64,000 bases of DNA from Eutypella sp. D-1 (taxonomy: Eukaryota > Ascomycota > Sordariomycetes > Xylariales > Diatrypaceae). Where the stretch lies: assembly GCA_023313575.1 (NCBI GenBank), contig JAJTTP010000020.1:496001-560000 (forward strand), read 5' to 3'. Positions 23,811 to 35,285 of this stretch are shown one piece after another. Below the pieces are notes generated by a model that did no database searches, was not told the DNA's origin, and worked only from the letters and a program-made list of their open reading frames with translations. The number at the start of each line of letters is the position of its first letter. The first letter of the stretch is position 1. The position numbers and the translations under genes are program-made.

Positions 23811-24112
23811 CCCTCCTCTCTCTCCAGGCTGTCTTTCGCGTACCCCTAGGTATCCATATGCAAATTACACACACGTACCGTACCATAGTTAAGCATAGAC
23901 CTACCCTACCCGGATTCCCTGGTACTGGCGACCGACTTTTGGACGCGCTTCTCCAGCTTAGAAAGACAGACAGACAGGCATACAGACACATACAACAGAC
24001 ATACAGATAGACACTTCCGTCCTCTTTCAGCTCTGTTTTCTGTTTCTGTTCCTGATAGATACCCCTTCCCTTCTTCTACTCACCACTCCTGTGGTGATAA
24101 TACTTTTCCAAG

Positions 24113-26474
24113 TTGTCCTCTTCAACTTATTTCCCACTGTCTATTGAAGCGACAGCAAAGTTGTCGGGCCTAATCCCTTCCCCTTCTTTTCACGACCGTT
24201 ACGAATCTCACGACCCTCTCACGACCACCCCAGGATACCAGCGCCAGCAGCACAGATTTCTTCAGACTCCGCCACCGCGTACCCCAGAGCCGAGATCTAA
24301 CACTCCGTCTTCTCTACATCGCCTCCGCCGCACTCCCCGCTACTCTAACCTTTCCAGTGCGAGTGCGAGTCCCCGGCCTGAGCAGCAGAGGCCCCACCAG
24401 TCTTCCGCTAAGGTCACTGTTACTCTAGGTCCTCAAGGGAGATACGTTCTCACCGACCCCAAGGTTGACCTCTTACCTACGCGCAGAGAGCCGCGGCGAC
24501 CTGCACGCCAGCTCTCGCAGGAACTTGGCGATTCTGCTGACGAATCCTCTGTCTACCATTCTCCCCAGCAGCGACACTGGCAGTCGTCTACAGACCCGTC
24601 TCTGACCCCGGTTCAACCCGACCAGTATCCGGCTGTCCGCATCTCTAAGAACACCCATCGCGCCATATTATATGCGCTCGAGGAAGGATTGCGAGGTCCC
24701 AAGCAGTATACCGTCGATTACGCCGAGCTCTACGCCCCAATGGCTGATCTAGCAGGCGGTATCCCCGCCACCTCCAATGGCAATGCCGCTTCCACGTCGC
24801 GTCCCATCGCGGCACGCGCCCCCGCGCCCACTGGCTCTCCCGGGATTAGAGGTCCTCGGGCGATCATGCAAGAGCGAGCAGCTCGGGAGAAGCGGCAGCG
24901 CGAGGAGCGCGAGGAGAGGGAGCGCATAGAGCGAGAACATAACGAGGCAGAGGCGCGTGCCCAACAAGAAGCGATCCAGAGAGAGACGGAACGGCGCGCC
25001 GCCGCCGCTGCCGCCGCTGCTGGCGCTGGTCCTGGTCCTTCCGGCCCTGGCGCCAACGTGTCTACCCCACAACGACAAACACAAGCCTCCGCAAGCCGTC
25101 GCCCGAGAGTTGATGATCCCGAGGACGGCTTCGATCAGCGCGGCGGTGCCTATGCAGCAGTACCTGGCGATAGTCACGCGCAAGGTACGCAACGTCACAC
25201 CCGAGCTACCTCTGCCCCTGCTCAGCCGGGCCTCACTGCCACGGCTGGGGGAACCGCCAGAGGCCAGACTCAGCCCGGCGAGACAGCCCCCTCCGGTGCT
25301 GCGGCGAGAACTAGAAGCTCGTTCCCACACGCGTTTGAGCGATGGGAGAACCTTTCGGCCCATTGGGAGGGCCTCACGAACTTCTGGATCCGTCGTCTGC
25401 AGCAGAACGCCCAGGAGATCAATGAGGACCCTGTATCGCAGCAGCTAGCCCGCCAGGTCACCGACCTATCCTCCGCTGGCGCCAATCTTTTCCATGCAGT
25501 AGTTGAGCTGCAGCGCCTACGGGCCTCGTCAGAGCGCAAGTTTCAGCGATGGTTCTTCGAGACCCGGTCGGAGCTGGAGCGCAACCAGGAGGTCACCGCC
25601 ATGTTAGAAGCCGCCCTAGAGGAGGAGAGACGTACCAGATCTGACGCGATTCGAGATGCCGTCGAGAAGGAGAAGGGAACCTCGAAGCTCCAGAAACAGC
25701 TCGCAGAGATGCGCAAGGAACTGATGATCTCGAAGGAGGAGGCGCGCCGTGCATGGGAGGAACTCGGCCGGCGCGAGCAAGAGGAGCGGGACCGCACCGC
25801 ATCCCTGCAGCAGGGCCACCCCACCATTGTCGGTGGTGTCCAGGTCGTGCCTATGACCCAAGGCTTCGGCCGGAGTGACAGTCAACGGGATCCTCGCTCC
25901 TACGGCCAACCGGAGCATGCCGAATACACGCGGTCGCCCTCGCGCGGCGCGCATCCCGAGTACAGTCAAGCCCCCGCAGTACAGCAAACCCCGGCTTCAA
26001 CAGGTGGCAGCGCGGCGTATGGCGCTCCGGCAGAGGTCCATCTCGAGCCAAGCTACGGCTCCGAAGGTGGTTACAGCGAGGGTGAGTACATAGCCGGTCT
26101 CCGAGCTACAGGCGCTTGTTAGGGATCCCCTTTCATAACCATGTTCATACGTTCGTTACCTTTGATGTTTCCAAGAGAGAGCGAAAAGAAGTGTTCTAAC
26201 CATCGCGGGGGAAAAAACAGAAGACTTTGAGACTCCGGGGACGCAGCCCGAGGTGTATCAACCCACTGGCGCCGCCACCGGTACCCACCAACAGCAGCAG
26301 CAGCAGCAGCCCCAGTACTCGACGGCCCCGGACTACTCGGGCGCGGGCTACTCGGCGCCCGGCTGGGAGCAGATCGAGCAGATGCCCCGCCACCACCACC
26401 CGACCCGGCTCAGCGACGTCATCGAGGAGGAGGACGAGCGGAGCCGCACTAGCGCGAGCCAGAGCCGGGTCTAA
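24113..26474 (+). CDS. Hypothetical helical / coiled-coil protein, two visible exons
   Basis: Exons 24113-26081 and 26221-26474. The 139-nt intron has donor GTGAGT, branch TCTAAC (26195-26200) and acceptor CAG, and the join reads GGYSEG-EDFETPGTQPEV. There are about 740 residues as seen. No AUG is visible near the start: an in-frame TAA sits at 24098-24100 and the frame opens with TTG, so an upstream exon is expected. A candidate ATG at 23858 has possible donors, but I could not confirm one. The protein has a disordered, Arg/Pro-rich N-terminus; a conserved-looking block ISKNTHRAILYALEEGLR near residue 175; a charged Arg/Glu helix at about 253-300; and a long helical region at about 400-560 containing FPHAFERWENLSAHWEGL and RKFQRWFFETRSELER followed by coiled coil. 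The tail is Gln/Tyr-rich with a Q7 run and ends in RLSDVIEEEDERSRTS. I recognise this arrangement only as a fungal protein of unknown function. Confidence 0.82.
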
Positions 26475-26788
26475 CCCACCCCCCCGCGCTTTCTTCATCA
26501 ACTTACCTACTCAACACAACCACCAACGGGGGCGCGTCGGCCCCACTCCACCCCCCATCTTAGGCGCCAATACAACGGTGACTTTTATTAATAATATGTG
26601 TCTGGGTTCATTTTCATGATCCATCCGGGCTCAGGTTTCATGTTTTTTGTTGTGTGTTTTTTCATGGCCAGTATTTCGCCCTCTCGGTAACGGAATAATA
26701 GGGCGAGGAGAGGCTTTTTTTTTTCTTTCTTAGGGAAGGCGTATCGGAGAAAAGGGGGGGGGGCATGACAAAATGGCATTGCGACGCA

Positions 26789-26820
26789 GGGCATGGCATG
26801 GCATGGCATGGCGTGGCGTG
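26789..26820. repeat. (GGCAT)n tandem repeat
   Basis: GGGCATGGCATGGCATGGC and related GGCGT units, about 32 nt, in the 3' flank of the coiled-coil gene. Confidence 0.8.
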
Positions 26821-26880
26821 TGAACACGAAGCATCATCCGTCACCATCAAAAAAAATGATTTCAATTCCATCAATCGACC

Positions 26881-26903
26881 AATCAATCAATCAATCAATC
26901 AAT
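26881..26903. repeat. (AATC)n tandem repeat
   Basis: AATCAATCAATCAATCAATC continuing to AATG, directly after a further ATCAATCGACC. Confidence 0.8.
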
Positions 26904-27576
26904 GAAAATCATCGACATCGTCCTCACCTTCCACCCCCTTAAAAAAGAATAGACTGCCTTTGTTTTTTTGTTTTTTTTTTCCCCGCATGTGTACAGAATT
27001 TTTTGTCATTGGTAATTTTTGTTTTTCTTTCTTTCTTTTTCTTTTGACATGTCCTCATCGATGGGGCTGTCGTGTCGTGATGTGACATGACGTGGAAGCC
27101 CGGCCCGGCTCGGCCAGGGTTCGGCGTGATAGAACCGGGATTCTCGGGGGCGGGTGACTGGTGTCTGTCTCTCCGATCAGTCTGGACTGGACTGGACTGC
27201 ACTAGGTCTCCTGATGGAAATGGCTGCGTCGCCTATGTCCCATCCTGTCATCCAGTCTCGTCTGGTCATATCCGTACCTGCGCGGCCGTGGACATGGCAC
27301 GGCATGGCGTACGTCGAGCAAGCAGGGTGCACGTCGTCCTAGACCTGCTCTTCTCTCCCGATCAAACGTTTCTTGTTTTCCCAACGCCGTCCCCGTTTCC
27401 TTCATGGATTGAGGACGACCACCGAGCAGCGCGGCCGACCGGACGAGGGCAGGGGTTTTTCCCATTGTTCAACGGACGCTGAATTACGTTATATAGCTGG
27501 GGGGGATGACCCAGGAGTGATGGATGTGGATGTGGATATGAAGCGCACGCTGATGCTTGCACGTGTGATCCGTGGA

Positions 27577-27611
27577 ATGACTGACTGCCTGACTGACTGA
27601 CTGAATGACTG
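27577..27611. repeat. (CTGA)n tandem repeat
   Basis: ATGACTGACTGCC followed by TGACTGACTGACTGAATGACTG, an imperfect 4-nt repeat in gene-free DNA. Confidence 0.8.
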
Positions 27612-29492
27612 GTTCATATACTGAGAAGTGGAGGGACCAAGTCTAAGTGAGTGAGTGCATGAGCATCGCGAGGTATCGGTCCCCGCCCCTTGTCGGCTTG
27701 GGGAGGGGGAGGGGGTTGCATGAGAAGATTATTAGAGCTAGAGCGTGTAAAAGAGGAAGATGAAGATGAAAGAGAAGGAAAGGACGGGAAGTAAGGAAAG
27801 GAAAGGAAAGGGAGGGGGGGACGGGAGGGAATAGAAATTGTACGTGTGCTCGTCTCTCTCTGTGTGTGTGTGTGAGTGTCAGTGGTGTTCAAGTAAGGAC
27901 GTAAAAGTAAGAACACTCCGTAATAAACCACCATCCACCACAACTTCGTAGCCGGGAAATATGTGTATAGTTGAACTGGTATGGGTGAAAGTAAGCAAGG
28001 GGACCCAGGAGGGGAAGGGAGTGCGTATATTTGTATATTGCGTATGTGTATGTGTAGGTATGTTAGAATGGAGGCCGCGAGTAAGTGGCAGCCAGCCAGC
28101 CAGCCCCTGGTGCGTATGTATGCGGTAGTGTAGTGTAGTGTAGGGTAGTTTTTTAAGTTCGAAGTTTGTGGACCATTTCGTCGGGCCGTACTTAACTTAC
28201 GTAGGGCTGGCTGGCTACCTAAGTGCACCTGCGTGTTACTGGGTGGTCTGCGCTACTCCTCCTGTTTCCAACTCTTACCTTTAGGCACATCCATGGATAA
28301 ACTATCTCAAAGATTGTCGCGTTATGCCATGGTCTGCGTCATTGCTGCTGTGCTGCTGCACTGCCTGACGTTACGGGTCTATACGGCTACCTTGACTACG
28401 CTGCACGGGAGGAGAAAGTAAAGCCCCGCCGCCTTCTGCGCCTTAAACAGTCCATCCCATTCCAATGTTTGGCTGGGTGGGCTGGTCGGGCTGACTGGAT
28501 TTCGGTCGCGTTCGAGACATCGCGTGCCTCTCTCCTCCCGCCTGTCTGGCTTTCCCTACTTGCCTTGCCTAGCCTACTACATATTTACCTAGTGCTCGCC
28601 TAGATTTAGTGCCTCAAACGTAGGGAGGTTTTACGTGGGAATGGCAAGTATATATAGATCAAGGTTTCGTGTGCGACAAAAACCCCGTGCATTCCGTTCC
28701 GGGGCGGGAGGCAGGGAGACTTCTAACTTCATACCTACTTACCTAATGTTATGTATATCACATCACGTTGGGTGAGGTGAGGCGAGGCGAGGCAAGGAGG
28801 CGAGGCAAGGAACGTCCCCGGGACCCTCTGCTTCGGTACGGGTTTCCGGCGTTCTGGGATCATATGTGTATATATGTATATGTATATTGAGGTGTATGGA
28901 GGAGAGAGTTGTGCGTGGTTACTCACTGAGATCCTTGTTCGTTTGCATTGTACAGAAAAGGGGGGAGTGAGGGGGATGTGATTAGGAAGTAGATGGTGGG
29001 CTTCTAGTCAAATCCATGAAGGGATATCTAATATAGAGGGAAAAGGCGCCTGGTCTAGGACTCGTTTTTAGTGATGCTGATGTAGCTTGCTTTTAGATTT
29101 ACTTAGTATGTATATGTAGGCGGATCGGGCAATAGGGGGATGGGATGGAATGGAATAGGGATGGACTGACCAACCACATAGCGCACTTGGGACAGTAACG
29201 CTTATGCTATTATAGTGGATAAAATATTATGCAGGTAAACGGGGAATGCGAGTACGAAGAGGTGGGATGTTGCCCCACTAGCTGTACTTCTTGACGGCTT
29301 TAGCTTATAATGGCAGGCAGTTTAGTGGTTAGCTGCTCCAGTGCTTGATAACTAACTGATAATAGCTGCCCTGTCGCAAGTCTCGGACGATAAACGCCCC
29401 ATACACATTCCCATACACATCCTACATCCTACAGCTTACATAGGCGGCAACAGCCTTCACGAAGAGCATTGTCCACTCCCACTCCGCCGGCC

Positions 29493-30510
29493 ATGTCACG
29501 ACCGATCAGTTCGTCCCGGTCAGTCCTGCGGTCCCTTCTCCGGGCGCCGAGGCAGGCACCACAGCCACACAGCAACAGCAGCGCCCGCTTCCTCTCGACG
29601 AGGCCCTCCCTATCACCGTCCGCCTCCTCCCGCAGAACGACACCGACAACAACAACATCAACATCAGCATCACCCAATGGCATAAGCGCGGTCGCGAGAA
29701 CCCCCCGCGCCGTTCCCGGCGGACGCGCCGAGCAGCGGCGGCATAAGGCGAAGACGGTGGAGGAGGCGCGCAGCCGGTACCGGACGGGCCCGTTCTCGTG
29801 GAAGGCGGGTCTACTTTTCGTCATCACCAGCGCCGGCCTCGTCTGGTACTTCGAGCACGAGAAGGAGCGCATGCAGCGCCTGCGCGTCGCCGAAGCCACC
29901 AAGGGTGTTGGACGCCCCAAGGTTGGCGGACCCTTCGAGCTCATCGATCACGAGGGCCGGCCCTTCTCTAGCGAGGAGCTTAAGGGTCGCTATTCTCTGG
30001 TTCGTGTCCTTGCCCTCGACCTTTTTCTTTTTTTTTTTCAACAGTAATGCTGACACAATGCGACACGCACCCGGTGGACAGGTCTACTTCGGCTTCTCGC
30101 ACTGCCCGGACATCTGCCCGGACGAGCTGGACAAGATGGCGCGGATGTACGACCTGGTGGAGGCGGAATTGCCGGGGTTCTTGCTGCCGGTGTTCATCAC
30201 GTGCGACCCGGCGCGCGACGACCCGGGGGTGCTGAAGTCGTACCTGGGGGAGTTCCACGAGAAGTTCGTGGGGCTCACGGGGACCTACGATCAGATCCGC
30301 GACGTGTGCAAGGCGTACCGCGTGTACTTCAGCACGCCGCGCGATGTCAAGCCGGGGCAGGACTACCTCGTCGACCACAGCATCTACTTCTACGTCATGG
30401 ACCCCGACGGCGACTTCGTCGAGGCCCTCGGTCGCCAGCACAGTCCCGACCAAGGTGCCAAGGTCATCCTCGATCATATGAAGGACTGGAAGGCCGGCCG
30501 CAAGCATTGA
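29493..30510 (+). CDS. SCO1: Mitochondrial copper chaperone SCO1
   Basis: Exons 29493-29999 and 30082-30510. The 82-nt intron has donor GTTCGT, a CTGAC branch and acceptor CAG, and gives 311 residues. The start at 29493 (MSRPISSSRS) is the first AUG and yields an Arg/Ser-rich mitochondrial presequence. One transmembrane helix follows at about residues 103-121 (AGLLFVITSAGLVWYF), then the thioredoxin-like SCO domain. The copper site is visible: C177 and C181 in SHCPDICPDE, and H268 in YLVDHS. The family passes copper to subunit Cox2 of cytochrome c oxidase at the inner membrane, with the domain in the intermembrane space. The intron falls between SL and VYFGFSHC, eight codons before the first copper Cys. 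All key residues are present, so it should be functional. Yeast has SCO1 and SCO2; I see one copy here. Confidence 0.95.
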
Positions 30511-31363
30511 GGGCAAGTAAGCGACGTTGGAATAGGGGAGACGAGTCTGACTACCTGCGTTGCGACCATCGAAAACTCCGCTCGAGTTAAGTGTAGTAGC
30601 ATATATCTATGTACATTGCTGTAGATTACGGTTTGGGGGAAGTACTGCATGTGAAAATGTACATATATATACAATAAATCCATGATGTAGGACGATTCTA
30701 TGGATAGAAGTCCACGCAGGCCATTTTACTTGTGATTTTCTTCTAGTTTTTCCTTCTTCTCCTCTCAACCCTCTTTATTTGCCGTCTATGCGTATGCGAT
30801 TCGACTGAGAGCTCTTTCCATGTACCCTGCCAATTCGAGCCTGTAGGCACTTAGTTATCCGCTAAATTCGGTAGGTGCGTATTCCCCGCCATAAGAAATG
30901 CCTACATAGATAGATAAATAAAAATGGAGTACGGACCTCAACAAGCCCGAGACAGAAAAAAAAAAGGCTTCTAAAGTCCCGCCGGCTGGCCGGGTCCACG
31001 TCGTCGCGGATGAACAGGACCCGCTCCTCATAGACCCTCCCTGACTTCATCGACTTAACACGGTCCCCATATAGATAGGACCTTATGTGAAGCATCTCGG
31101 ATTAATTCCTCTTTGCCATTTAGTTCCCCCCTCCTCTCTTCTTTATATCCCTATTAATTGTTCACTCCGCTCGCATACTGTCGACGGAAGCACGGGAGCA
31201 TGATCCCACGGTAAATTTCTAAAACTTTTTCTTTTTAAAGAAAATCAAGCAGGAGAAAAAGAGCCGTCCTAAAAGGAAACGACGCCCAAGAAGAAGCCAC
31301 AGGCGGCATCGTCGCCTACACAGGTGCATTGAGATAGACGAGGGAGAAGGTCCCTTTTTAAAA
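30511..31363. other. Intergenic region SCO1 to HAD gene, 0.85 kb
   Basis: It contains the SCO1 3' UTR with a poly(A) signal, and a purine/pyrimidine-rich stretch that probably holds the promoter of the next gene. No reading frame of interest. Confidence 0.7.
30673..30678 (+). terminator. Probable SCO1 polyadenylation signal
   Basis: A canonical AATAAA lies 163 nt after the SCO1 stop, preceded by TA-rich efficiency-type sequence (ACATATATATAC). Fungal 3' ends are loosely defined, so this is a likely rather than certain site. Confidence 0.5.
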
Positions 31364-33248
31364 ATGAGGAATGCCCGCATCCTACTTAGTCGCGGCCGCT
31401 GCAGCCCAGTATTCGGCTCAGCTCGCCCGACTCCCGGTCAGAATTTGCTGCCGCTAAGAGCTAAACCCCATGCGACGCCCGTGGTCGCGGCGGCGACGGC
31501 TTCCTTCGCGACGCGCGCGGGAGCTGGACCTGGGGGCCCATCACCACGCCATGGGCGCTCAATACGGCGGCAGCGGCTACCGGTGGCATCGGCATCATAT
31601 TCCTCCTCATCGGTCGACGATGTAAGGACACGGTTTGCGAACAGGGAAATCTATGAACAAATTCCACACACGTTCGCGTTTGCTTTCGAGTAAGTGTGTC
31701 TTGCCCACCACCTCCCCCCCCCCCCCCCCAACACACACACCATACATATGCGCAATATCCCGCCAAGTAAGTCGGGGGTTCAATAGCAGTAGGAGGTCAT
31801 CTGGCTAAAACTCCGAGCCCTTGGCGGGGCCATTCTCCGATCGCAGCATCGACGGCGTCCTACTACACCAGGCCAACCCGATTCCGGGGGCGACGGAGGC
31901 GCTGCAATACCTGCAGGATCACGAGATACCGTTCATCCTGTTGACGAACGGCGGGGGCAAGCACGAGCACGAGCGCGTGGCGGACCTTAGCGCCCGCCTC
32001 GGCGTCGAGCTCTCCGTCGACAACTTCGTCCAGTCCCACACCCCCTTCCGCATGCTTGTGTCGGAGCCCAAGAGCGATGGCGACGACGCCTTCAGAATCG
32101 TCCTCTCCGGTGATTTTGCCTTCGAGCCAATGACGGACTACCCGCACAACAAGATGGCAGCCAGCGGCATCTCCCCTCTCGGCCAGGTGCACCACAAGCT
32201 CAACGCCGCCGGCGTTCCCCCCCTCGCCCTGCCCTCCCACAAGCCCAATAAGAAAGTCGCCCCGCCGGCCGGCGGCCTGCGTTCCCGCACATCCGTGCTG
32301 GACGACGAGACGCTGAACAGTTACACGAAGCGCAGTCTGCGCGGCAAGACAGTGCTGGTCACGGGCTCGGACGCGGCCAAGGCGCGCGAGATCGCGGAGG
32401 CCTACGGTTTCGGCCCCGTCGTCATCCCCGCCGACATCCTGAAGGCGCACCCGGACGTGTACCCGTTCGACCCGTTGATGAAGGAGATCTACGAGGCGAC
32501 GGCGCGGCCGCTGCCGGCGCCGGACGTCAAGATCGACGCGATCCTGGTGTTCAACGACCCGCGGGACTGGGCGCTCGACACGCAGATCATCATCGACCTG
32601 CTTTTGTCGCGGCAGGGGCAGCTGGGCACGTATACGCGGCGCAACGGCGAGCCGACGCAGCCGAACCGCGGCTGGCAGCAGGACGGGCAGCCGCGGCTCT
32701 ACTTCTCGAACCCGGACCTGTTCTGGAGCGCGCGCTACCACTTGCCGCGGCTCGGCCAGGGCGCGTTCCAGGCCGCGCTCGCCGGCCTCTGGGCGCAGAT
32801 CACCCAGACCCGCTTTCGGCAGCACCCGGACCGGTCCCCGGTCGTCCCGCGCTCCAGCTTCTTGCGCCGCACCGTCATCGGCAAGCCTACGCGCACGACC
32901 TACCAGTACGCCGAGCACGTGCTGAACACGTACCGGACGAAGCTGCTGGCGGGGGACCCTCGCGGCGACGGCGACGGCGAAGGCAAGACGCTGGAGAGGG
33001 CGCGGATGTGGGCCAAGGACCACCCGCTGCGCAACGTCTACATGGTCGGCGATAACCCGGAATCCGACATCCGCGGCGCGAACCAATACCAGAGCCCGCA
33101 CGCCACGGCCTGGAACTCCGTCCTCGTGCGCACCGGCGTCTGGAACGAGAAGCGTGACGGCGCCCCTACTTACAAGCCCAAGACCGTCGTTGATTCGGTC
33201 CGTGAGGCCATCGATTGGGCTCTCGAGAGGGAGATGGGCCCGAAGTGA
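31364..33248 (+). CDS. HAD-superfamily class IIA hydrolase, CECR5 type
   Basis: Exons 31364-31689 and 31847-33248. The 157-nt intron has donor GTAAGT and acceptor GCAG and carries a C16 run; the product is 575 residues. ATG 31364 has a good context (AAAAATGAGG). The N-terminus is rich in Arg, Ser and Ala and poor in acids, fitting mitochondrial import. HAD motifs are visible: motif I DIDGV (nucleophile D109, general acid D111), motif II LLTNGGG (T142), and the acidic motif GDNPESD near 510-516. The long cap between them contains KTVLVTGSD and FNDPRDWALD, typical of the CECR5-like family (yeast YKR070W). The substrate is unknown in the family. The intron splits the codon of the nucleophile Asp (GA|C). 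The nearest genes, SCO1 and choline kinase, share its strand but not its function. Confidence 0.92.
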
Positions 33249-35285
33249 TACTTTTATTTATGCTACGTTAGCCCCCCTGTATATAGCAGGTCCTGCGCGG
33301 GTGGTTTCGTTCGTATGAAGGCGGTTTGATGTGTGATGAGAGTATGTAGCCGGCTGGTCACTTGGTTATATTCGGTTGTTCGGCATCCGCTATCTATCCA
33401 TGTACATATTATCCTCCCACCCCACCCCGAAGTCGCGACAGCATTGCTGCAACTGCTTCATTAGACCCTCGAGATATAATCCTATCGTGTGTGACACGTG
33501 CACGGTATTCTTTTATAAGCGGGTCCCTAGTGGAATGATTGCCCTGCCTTGCCTTGCCTTGCCTTGGGAACTACTTTGAGTACTTTATTTATAGCCCGTG
33601 CAGCAAGCCCCCAGATTCTACTATTCATTAAATACCACTGGAGACAATTTCTTGTAGTCTTAGCGGATGCGAGCGCATTTATCTTTTCTGGACGGGCGCA
33701 TACCTAGAATAACCGAGAGTGTTAGATAGGTCTGAGTACATAGTATGCTGTAGTCGTCGGGCTGGATCCTCCCCGTCATTAGAAAGTTAGGTCTACATCC
33801 TTGCCATACTTGTTATATTCATGCGGCCCGCTCCGTCCCCTCCTTGGTCAGGTATATAATAAGAAGCTTGCGGAAATTCAAAATACCTACCTACGTATGT
33901 GCTAGTTAGGTAGGGTATATCTGTATGCATCTACCCAGGTATGGATTTATTAGTTCCGTGTTATAGCCTCGACCCGACCCAAGCAGTCTTATCTACAGGC
34001 GGGAGAGTCACATGCAACTAATAGAGAGCTAGCGAGGTCGCTTATCTCTAAAATGCAAGGGGCTTCTTTTTGCGGTAACCTTTTTTTATTTTAGGGGTGG
34101 AATGCTTTTTGGGTGACGGTGTCGAAACGTCACATGTCAGACTCCACATGAAGTTCCGGGGTTACATGTACTCCGTACTACTACTTATGTCGGGTAACTT
34201 TATGTACGTACAAAAAAAATGGTGAGAAAGAAGGCAGAAAAAAAAGTTGAGAGGAGGAACCTGGAGGAAATTATTATGTGGGGAGGCGAAGATCGTCGCC
34301 CCTCCCCTTCTGCTGCCGCCCCTCTGCCCCTCCAGGTATTTGTAGGTCTTTGCGTCACCACAACTTTCTCTACAGCCCTGGAAAAAAGAGAATCTGCACC
34401 ACGTGGGCTTCTATTCCAACCTTGATCAGCCCGCTGAACATCTTCGCATCCATTCATGATATTGTGATTTTGCTTATCAAAAACATACACAAGGTAGATA
34501 AGGCATCAATAAAATCTACCAAACCAGCTCTCGAACAAATAGCACCCCCATCTTTTACAATTATTGCTTACATTGCCTCTCACTTCACCGGTCCTCTCAC
34601 CTCCCCCTCACCTGTTCACCACTCACCGTCACATCTCATTTGGTACTCGATACTTCCCGTCCCATCCATACATGACCCTAAGCCGGGATTAGTTAAAGTT
34701 TTTTTTCTTTTAGCGATCTGCAGCGTTTCATCGTCTCATTCGTCTCATAGCCGCGCTGTCGCAGCTGTTCCAGAATACAATCGAAGAAACCACGGGAAAT
34801 TTACAAGTATACAGGCCCCTTGTTACCTGTATAGGCCTTATCCAACAACCCGTTACCCTCTCGGGGTTGTTACTGTTACTTCGCCATTCTGGAATTCCCG
34901 ATTGGGGCAGAACCCTGATCCTGAACGCTGATATCATAAAAAAAGCATATCTTGATTGACCCAAGGTCATATACCGACCGCACTTTACTTACACAAGGGC
35001 GCTCGCATGCAATCTTGTGGTGGCATGTGTATATTGAGTGACATGCTGCTTGTCTCGGATTCTTATCAAAAATCGTTACACGGGCCCAGCAAACTGCTCA
35101 GGTAGTTTTTATACATTCCATCCCGTCCCAAAGAATCGGTGCACACGGTTCCTTACCTGCATTTCATTCCTCCGCCTCTCCGTCTTCAAACTGAAAACTG
35201 AACTCGAGAACGCCCCCAAGGACATACCTTCCGGCGCATATCTCTGCTCCTTCTGAGACCCGATTATCTTGACTCTTAAGGAATC
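33249..35285. other. Intergenic region HAD gene to choline kinase, 2 kb
   Basis: It contains the HAD gene 3' flank, a (CCTTG)4 repeat (33544-33566), a group of ACCTACCTA/TAGGTAGG words near 33885-33945, and a CT-rich stretch before 35286 that probably is the choline kinase leader. No gene is supported. Confidence 0.65.
33544..33566. repeat. (CCTTG)4 tandem repeat
   Basis: CTGCCTTGCCTTGCCTTGCC then TTGGG, about 300 nt after the HAD gene stop codon. Confidence 0.8.

Larger units (their letters stand above)
18122..24112. other. Gene-free region, 6 kb, with many simple repeats
   Basis: I found no supported gene. The first 400 nt are T-rich and look like the 3' UTR of the upstream gene. The region contains a perfect 11-bp hairpin (20125-20153), a C27 run (20318-20344), purine-rich tracts near 21181-21211 and 22089-22137, and (CTGC)n, (CTT)n, (ACC)n and CTGCAAC repeats between 23140 and 23810. 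The last 600 nt are CA- and CT-rich and probably form the promoter and leader of the next gene. The 217-codon minus-strand frame at 20002-20655 runs through the homopolymer and is unlikely to be a gene. Confidence 0.65.
26475..29492. other. Gene-free region between the coiled-coil gene and SCO1
   Basis: It holds the T-rich 3' flank of the upstream gene, GGCAT, CAAT, CTGA and TG tandem repeats, and a GA-rich tract near 27757-27840. A 62-codon + frame at 28233-28421 has one hydrophobic segment but no other support. No gene is called. The last 100 nt before 29493 are probably the SCO1 leader. Confidence 0.65.

Noticed and set aside
31863..33101. A 412-codon antisense frame opposite the HAD gene
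   Set aside because: It is a shadow frame, Arg/Val/Leu-rich, created by GC-biased third positions of the + gene.
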